A DNA stretch of 6,293 nucleotides from Eubacteriales Family XIII. Incertae Sedis bacterium (lineage in GTDB: Bacteria; Bacillota; Clostridia; Peptostreptococcales; Anaerovoracaceae), in the NCBI GenBank assembly GCA_031276775.1, contig JAISML010000145.1, positions 1 through 6,293 on the forward strand, given 5' to 3'. The notes under the pieces are model-generated. The model saw only the letters and a program-made list of their open reading frames with translations. It did no database searches and had not been told where the DNA came from. Of this stretch, positions 1 through 3,823 are shown in pieces. Made by a program: the position numbers and the translations under genes. Every line of letters starts with the position of its first letter. Position 1 is the stretch's first letter.

Positions 1-441
1 ACGAAATGGATTCAAAGCACGAAGAGCAACAAGATCCTCATCGTGGACGACGAACTCGTGGACAATGCATTCATGGTAAACATTTTCAAGATGACCGCAC
101 CTGCGGGCGTGGACATCGAGATCGTCTCCACGGACGAAATCGCCGCGCGCTCGCAGAGCGGGGCGCTTTCCGAGGGAACGATCATGGCGCTGTTCAAATT
201 CGTAAAGACGCTGAAAGCGGCATACGACAAAGGTTTTCGGTTTGAGTCCGTGCAGGTGGCCGGCTTGGGGTCGGGCCCGGGAAAGAAAGTGGTGTTCCGA
301 ACGGTCAGTTTGTCCGAAGAAGACGCGCGCCTGCTGAAAGACTTGGACGAACAGGATGTCAAAGTGTATTTCCAGTCGATCCCGGAGGAAAGGAGCGTCA
401 TGCTCGACGCCGTGCTCAAGAAGTTTTTCAGGGAATTGTAG
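1..441 (+). CDS. PTS mannose/fructose/sorbose-family EIIB subunit (5' partial)
   Basis: This is the 3' part of a mannose-family PTS IIB protein, the cytoplasmic subunit that takes phosphate from IIA on a histidine and passes it to the sugar bound by IIC/IID. The frame is open from base 1 and gives 146 codons before TAG. The first visible residues (TKWIQSTKSNKILIVDDELV) correspond to the family segment just after the RxDxRLxHGQ phosphorylation loop, so about 15-20 residues including the active histidine are upstream of the window. The following KMTAPAGVDIEIVS stretch also fits the family. ATG codons at 43 and 73 are internal, not starts. It precedes IIC by 24 nt and belongs to the same operon. 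Homology is clear; the sugar (mannose, fructose, sorbose or another) is not determinable. A IIA gene is expected upstream but is not in the window. Confidence 0.93.
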   Translation, partial: TKWIQSTKSNKILIVDDELVDNAFMVNIFKMTAPAGVDIEIVSTDEIAARSQSGALSEGTIMALFKFVKTLKAAYDKGFRFESVQVAGLGSGPGKKVVFRTVSLSEEDARLLKDLDEQDVKVYFQSIPEERSVMLDAVLKKFFREL

Positions 442-448
442 ATCCGTT

Positions 449-459
449 GGAGGGAGGTG
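449..459 (+). promoter_or_regulatory. Ribosome binding site that sets the IIC start
   Basis: The run GGAGGGAGGTG matches the anti-Shine-Dalgarno complement strongly. It overlaps the GTG at 457, which therefore cannot be the start it serves. It lies about 8 nt before the in-frame TTG at 466, making TTG the likely initiation codon of IIC. Confidence 0.75.
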
Positions 460-465
460 TCAGAT

Positions 466-1230
466 TTGGAAACAGGAATAACATTGTTTCAAGCTGTTTT
501 GATCGGATTGATTTACGGGCTTTCCGGAATCGGCGCGCTTTACGGTTTTATGTGCGGACTCGGTTTTTCCACGTTGACGTGGGCGCTGCTCGTAGGTCTT
601 GTGATGGGAGATGTGCCGGGCGCAATGGTCATAGGCGCTTCGCTGCAACTGATGTATCTGGGGATCATCGCGCCGGGGGGGAACGCGCCGCAGGATCCAA
701 CCGTGGCGACGCTTGTGTCGACCACGCTCGTCCTTGCCACGGGAGCTCCGTTGGAGACAGCGGTCGCATTGGCCATTCCGCTGGGCTTGCTGGGCGCGCA
801 ACTCTTGATTTTGATCCGGACGGTCAACATTGTCTGGGTGCACATGGCGGATCGCTATGCGGCGAAAGGGAACATCAAAGGCATCTATCTGGCGGGCTTG
901 CTGTATCCCACTTTGTTCAAGCTTCCGCTCCGTTGGATTCCCGTCACACTGGCCACGTATTTTGGACCGACGTACATAGAACTTCTCTTGGACATGATGC
1001 CGGAAGCCGTGATAAACGGGCTCACGGTCGTCGGCGGTATGATGCCCGCAGTGGGATTTGCGATGGTCGTTTCGGTGATCGGGCGCAGGAATTTGCTGCC
1101 GTTCTTCGCCGCAGGCTTCTTCTTCATTATCTATTCCGGTATCACCACCATGGCGTTGGCGATTGCGGGTCTGATCCTGGCCTATCTGACCATCATGTTT
1201 ACCAACAGAAACAAAAGTGAGGTGGCGTAA
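466..1230 (+). CDS. PTS mannose/fructose/sorbose-family EIIC subunit
   Basis: Integral membrane subunit that, with IID, forms the sugar channel of a mannose-family PTS permease. From TTG 466 it is 254 residues, close to the usual IIC length. The protein is strongly hydrophobic with several membrane segments. The N-terminal one (FQAVLIGLIYGLSGIGALYG) is followed by a conserved-type loop, APGGNAPQDP, around residues 70-79, and by a long hydrophobic stretch containing ATGAPLETAVALAIPLG. The last segments are near residues 185-245, with a short basic tail (NRNKSEVA). GTG at 457 gives three extra residues but sits inside the Shine-Dalgarno sequence, so I prefer TTG 466. Its stop lies one base before the IID ATG, and the IID ribosome binding site lies within its last codons, suggesting translational coupling. 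A long overlapping frame at 447-1220 is an Arg/His-rich shadow. Confidence 0.93.
   Translation: METGITLFQAVLIGLIYGLSGIGALYGFMCGLGFSTLTWALLVGLVMGDVPGAMVIGASLQLMYLGIIAPGGNAPQDPTVATLVSTTLVLATGAPLETAVALAIPLGLLGAQLLILIRTVNIVWVHMADRYAAKGNIKGIYLAGLLYPTLFKLPLRWIPVTLATYFGPTYIELLLDMMPEAVINGLTVVGGMMPAVGFAMVVSVIGRRNLLPFFAAGFFFIIYSGITTMALAIAGLILAYLTIMFTNRNKSEVA
1219..1224 (+). promoter_or_regulatory. Ribosome binding site for IID (upstream start)
   Basis: GAGGTG inside the last codons of IIC is 7 nt before ATG 1232. It supports ATG 1232 as the IID start and coupling to IIC translation. Confidence 0.65.
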
Positions 1231-1231
1231 A

Positions 1232-2128
1232 ATGGAAACAAACGAAACCAAGGGAATGCACGAAACCGGGGAAATACAGGAAAGCGCAGGAACAAAGGGA
1301 GGCAAATTGTTGACGAAGCGCGATATCACAAAGTCGTGGCTGCTGTGGTATCTCGCCTGCGAAGTGTCCAATTCGTTTGAAAGACTGCAATCGATCGCAT
1401 TTTGCATTTGCATGGGGCCGATTTTGAAAAAACTGTATCCCGACAAGGAGGATTACTGCGCGGCGTTGACGCGGCACCTGCAATTCTTCAATACGCAGGG
1501 GATCTGGGGCGGCATCGTCCACGGCATCACGATCGCATTGGAAGAGGAAAGGGCAAAGGGCGCCAAGGATATCACGGATGAGACAATCACAGGCATCAAA
1601 ACCGGTCTCATGGGTCCGTTTGCCGGAATTGGCGACACGATCGACTTTGCGACGGTGCTGCCGATCATTCTCGCATTTTTCATTCCGATCGCGCAAGACG
1701 GCAACTGGATTGCGGGCGTCCTTCCCATAACGATTTTCACGATAATAACAGGTGTGGAAGGATACTCTTTCTGGCATCTCGGTTACAAAGCCGGCACTGC
1801 GTCCGCGACGCAGATCCTGCAGGCCGGATGGATCAAACAGCTCATTTTGGGCGCCAGTGTGTTGGGCTTGTTCATGATGGGCGGACTGTCCGCGTCATTG
1901 GTCAAGGTGTCCACCTCGCTGAAAATTACGGCAGGTGGGATGAATCTTGTCGTCCAAGACATTCTGGATCAAATCCTTCCCGGTCTGTTGCCGCTTCTCA
2001 CGGTCGGAGGGGCGTATCTCTTCCTGACGCTTCCCCGAAAGTCGGGGAAGAAAGTCAGTTTCATCGTGTTGGTCGTGGCGATTTTGATCATCGGTCTCGT
2101 ATTGGGAGCCTTGGGCATCTTGGGATAA
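1232..2128 (+). CDS. PTS mannose/fructose/sorbose-family EIID subunit
   Basis: Membrane subunit that pairs with IIC in mannose-family PTS transporters. From ATG 1232 it has 298 residues. Family hallmarks are LTKRD at 27-31, the region with SFERLQSIAF and GPILKKLYPDKEDY, the motif GPFAGIGD at 128-135, and hydrophobic segments in the C-terminal half (about 138-175, 205-225, 245-268 and 275-298). The first 26 residues are a polar, Glu/Lys/Gly/Thr-rich tail not typical of the family, whose members usually begin close to LTKRD. A second possible start, TTG 1310, has its own good Shine-Dalgarno (AAAGGGAGG at 1294-1302, 7 nt away) and would give a canonical 272-residue protein. I chose ATG 1232 because it has a well-placed site and is coupled to IIC. 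Its stop overlaps the aldolase ribosome binding site. Confidence 0.93.
   Translation: METNETKGMHETGEIQESAGTKGGKLLTKRDITKSWLLWYLACEVSNSFERLQSIAFCICMGPILKKLYPDKEDYCAALTRHLQFFNTQGIWGGIVHGITIALEEERAKGAKDITDETITGIKTGLMGPFAGIGDTIDFATVLPIILAFFIPIAQDGNWIAGVLPITIFTIITGVEGYSFWHLGYKAGTASATQILQAGWIKQLILGASVLGLFMMGGLSASLVKVSTSLKITAGGMNLVVQDILDQILPGLLPLLTVGGAYLFLTLPRKSGKKVSFIVLVVAILIIGLVLGALGILG
2030..2050 (+). repeat. Perfect inverted repeat (9-bp arms, 3-nt loop) inside IID
   Basis: The arms CTTCCCCGA (2030-2038) and TCGGGGAAG (2042-2050) are exact reverse complements separated by AAG. In mRNA this would be a stable hairpin about 80 nt before the end of IID. No T-run follows, so it is not an ordinary intrinsic terminator. 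It encodes residues 267-273 of IID, in the basic loop before the last membrane segment. Function unknown; chance is possible. Confidence 0.6.
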
Positions 2129-2143
2129 GGAGGAAACAGGCGT

Positions 2144-2977
2144 ATGTTGGTTGGCATGAAAGAAATATTGGTTGACGCGATGCAAAAGAAGTACGGCGTC
2201 GCGGCGCCCAACGTGTACGACGAGTTTACCGTCGTCGCTTGCATCCGGGCGGCGGAGGAGGAAAAATCGCCGTTGATCCTGGATTTTTATGAAGCCATGA
2301 GCGATATCTTTCGGTTTGGAAAGATCGCGGTGGGACTTGCCGAAGCGGCTTCGGTTCCGATCGCGATCAACCTCGACCACGGCGGCAGTTTTGAGGTCGC
2401 GATCAAGGCCATCCGAGCAGGATTCACCTCCATCATGGTGGACAGATCAACCCTGCCCTTTGAGGAAAACGTGAAAGAAGTTGCGGAGTTGACGCGCATC
2501 GCCCACAGCGTGGGCGTGTCCGTCGAAGCGGAACTGGGTCACGTCGGGAGCGGCGCGCAATACGGGGAAGACAGGGATCGCGGTCTGACCGTGCCGGAGG
2601 AAGCCGTGAAATTTGTGGAACTGACCGGCGTGGACTGTCTTGCGGTCGCCGTCGGAACAGCGCACGGCGTATACCAAAGCGCGCCCTATCTCGATCAGGA
2701 GAGGCTCATTGAAATCCGGCGCTTGGTGAAAGTGCCGCTTGTGTTGCACGGCGGATCGGGAACCGGGGACGAAGGATTGAAAAAAGCCATCGGGAACGGG
2801 ATCAGCAAGGTCAATCTTTTTACGGATTTGAGCAATGCGGGGCATGACGCTTTGAAAGCGTTCATAGACGGCGGCGGACATTCCATCATCGAGGATTACA
2901 ATGCGGGCGTCAACGGGTTCAAAGACAAATTGGTTCACTACATCAAGTTGTTCGGTTCGGACAATAAGGCTTGGTAG
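2144..2977 (+). CDS. Class II ketose-bisphosphate aldolase (fructose/tagatose-bisphosphate type)
   Basis: Zinc-dependent class II aldolase of 277 residues, the expected family length, which should cleave a ketose 1,6-bisphosphate to dihydroxyacetone phosphate and glyceraldehyde 3-phosphate. Visible motifs are NLDHGGS, with catalytic Asp78 and zinc ligand His79; EAELGHVG, with Glu130; GTAHGVY, with zinc ligand His174; LHGGSGT, with zinc ligand His202 and the phosphate-binding Gly/Ser loop; and KVNLFTDL, with Asn224 and Asp228 in the substrate-binding strand. The metal ligands and catalytic Asp are present, so the enzyme should be active. The start ATG 2144 has AAGGAGG at 2127-2133, and the N-terminus MLVGMKEIL is typical; ATG 2156 is a less likely alternative. 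Its position directly after IID suggests it metabolises the product of this PTS after a further phosphorylation. Fructose versus tagatose specificity cannot be decided here, so no gene symbol is given. Confidence 0.93.
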   Translation: MLVGMKEILVDAMQKKYGVAAPNVYDEFTVVACIRAAEEEKSPLILDFYEAMSDIFRFGKIAVGLAEAASVPIAINLDHGGSFEVAIKAIRAGFTSIMVDRSTLPFEENVKEVAELTRIAHSVGVSVEAELGHVGSGAQYGEDRDRGLTVPEEAVKFVELTGVDCLAVAVGTAHGVYQSAPYLDQERLIEIRRLVKVPLVLHGGSGTGDEGLKKAIGNGISKVNLFTDLSNAGHDALKAFIDGGGHSIIEDYNAGVNGFKDKLVHYIKLFGSDNKAW

Positions 2978-3119
2978 CGGATCGCGGCGCTTTTCCCCGG
3001 GACATCAGGCGCATGGCAAAACCGTCGCCCCGCCGAAAACGAAGACGAAGAAAGGCGGTCAATGCCTTGGCGGCTTCGGTTGCGGGCGGGTTGGGCGAAC
3101 CAATGCGGGATCCTTTGAT
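2978..3119. other. Non-coding spacer after the aldolase; no clear terminator
   Basis: No credible ORF begins here; the overlapping frame at 2901-3134 is a shadow running out of the aldolase gene. The stretch is G+C rich in its second half. Short complementary segments exist (for example GGCA near 3013 with TGCC near 3063, and GGTT with AACC near 3090-3102), but the pairings are interrupted and no T-tract follows, so I do not call a terminator. Readthrough into the downstream genes is possible. Confidence 0.5.
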
Positions 3120-3149
3120 TTGACAGAAGCATAAGAAAGATTGTATCTT
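3120..3149 (+). promoter_or_regulatory. Candidate sigma-A promoter for the phosphatase-regulator pair
   Basis: A perfect -35 box TTGACA (3120-3125) is followed after 18 nt by TATCTT (3144-3149), which matches 4 of 6 positions of TATAAT including the first two and the last. Transcription would begin near 3156, leaving about 30 nt of leader before ATG 3187. This gives the downstream genes a route of expression independent of the PTS operon promoter, as expected for a gene encoding that operon's activator. Confidence 0.6.
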
Positions 3150-3186
3150 GGATGGGAGAGTAAAAGACGGAGCAGGTTTCGGGGAT

Positions 3187-3804
3187 ATGGCGGCAAAATA
3201 TGCGATCTATTTGATCAGGCACGGTGAAACGGAAGGCAGCAAGCGGAAGATTCCGTATGGCAGCGGTACGGATCTTCCGCTTCTCGCGGAAGGCGTCGCT
3301 GCGTTGGAAAGGCTGAAAGCTGCGGGAACCTATCCCACAGGGGACGGCGCGGTTCTGATCAGCAGCGGCATGACGCGCACGGATGAAACGCTTCGCGTAT
3401 TGTTTGGGGATCGTGAATTCGACGTGATTCCGGAACTGAAAGAGGTTAATCTGGGTGCGTTTGAGATGAAACTTCCGATCGGGTGGAACAGCGATGAGGC
3501 GCACAACGAATGGTTGCGCGACGAACAATGCGGCATCCGCCCGCCGGGAGGGGAGAGTTTTTTGGACATGCGGGATCGCGTATTGCGCGGGATGGGGATT
3601 TTTTTTGAAAGATACAAAGGAAATGTCACAGGCGATTGGTCACCCGACTATATCATCGTTTCCCACCACGGTCCGATCTGCGCGATGATGCAATGTTTCT
3701 TTCCGGGGATGCGCAGGACGTTGTTTTCGTGGGCTCCGGAACCCGGGCACGGGTATCAAGTCATGATGGAAGGGATGAACGCGATCGACTATCGGGATTT
3801 TTGA
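3187..3804 (+). CDS. Histidine phosphatase superfamily protein (phosphoglycerate-mutase-like)
   Basis: A 205-residue protein of the histidine phosphatase (branch 1) superfamily, whose members transfer phosphate to an active-site histidine. The signature RHGET is at residues 11-15 after the strand YAIYLI, with His12 the predicted nucleophile. A second conserved block, VSHHGPI, contains the family histidine at 160. LISSGMTRTDET and ELKEVNLGAFE fit the conserved Arg and acidic blocks. ATG 3187 gives the usual short lead-in (MAAKYAIYLIRHG) and has GGAGCAGG about 10 nt upstream. The frame extends back to TTG 3148, but that codon lies in the -10 region of the predicted promoter and lacks a good ribosome site. 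The substrate is unknown: a sugar phosphate, a phosphoglycerate or a phosphoprotein are all possible. It lies 19 nt before the regulator gene and is presumably co-transcribed with it. Confidence 0.88.
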   Translation: MAAKYAIYLIRHGETEGSKRKIPYGSGTDLPLLAEGVAALERLKAAGTYPTGDGAVLISSGMTRTDETLRVLFGDREFDVIPELKEVNLGAFEMKLPIGWNSDEAHNEWLRDEQCGIRPPGGESFLDMRDRVLRGMGIFFERYKGNVTGDWSPDYIIVSHHGPICAMMQCFFPGMRRTLFSWAPEPGHGYQVMMEGMNAIDYRDF

Positions 3805-3823
3805 CTGCAAGGTATACGATTTT

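Noticed and set aside
447..1220. 257-codon + strand ORF overlapping IIC in another frame
   Set aside because: Its product is Arg/His/Gly/Asp-rich with no family motif, while the overlapping IIC frame is a clear membrane subunit.
2849..2866. Palindrome CGCTTT-G-AAAGCG overlapping a cre-like TGAAAGCGTT motif
   Set aside because: It is inside the aldolase coding sequence, encodes ordinary residues (DALKAF) and departs from the cre consensus in its second half. Probably chance.
3068..3083. Sigma-54-like -24/-12 element (TGGC ... TTGC) upstream of the phosphatase
   Set aside because: The gap between TGGC and TTGC is 8 nt whereas the consensus needs 7, and spacing is strict for sigma-54. Positions after TGGC also do not match well. 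Treated as a near miss.
3013..3102. Possible terminator hairpins in the aldolase-phosphatase gap
   Set aside because: Complementary segments are short and interrupted, and there is no T-tract after any of them.
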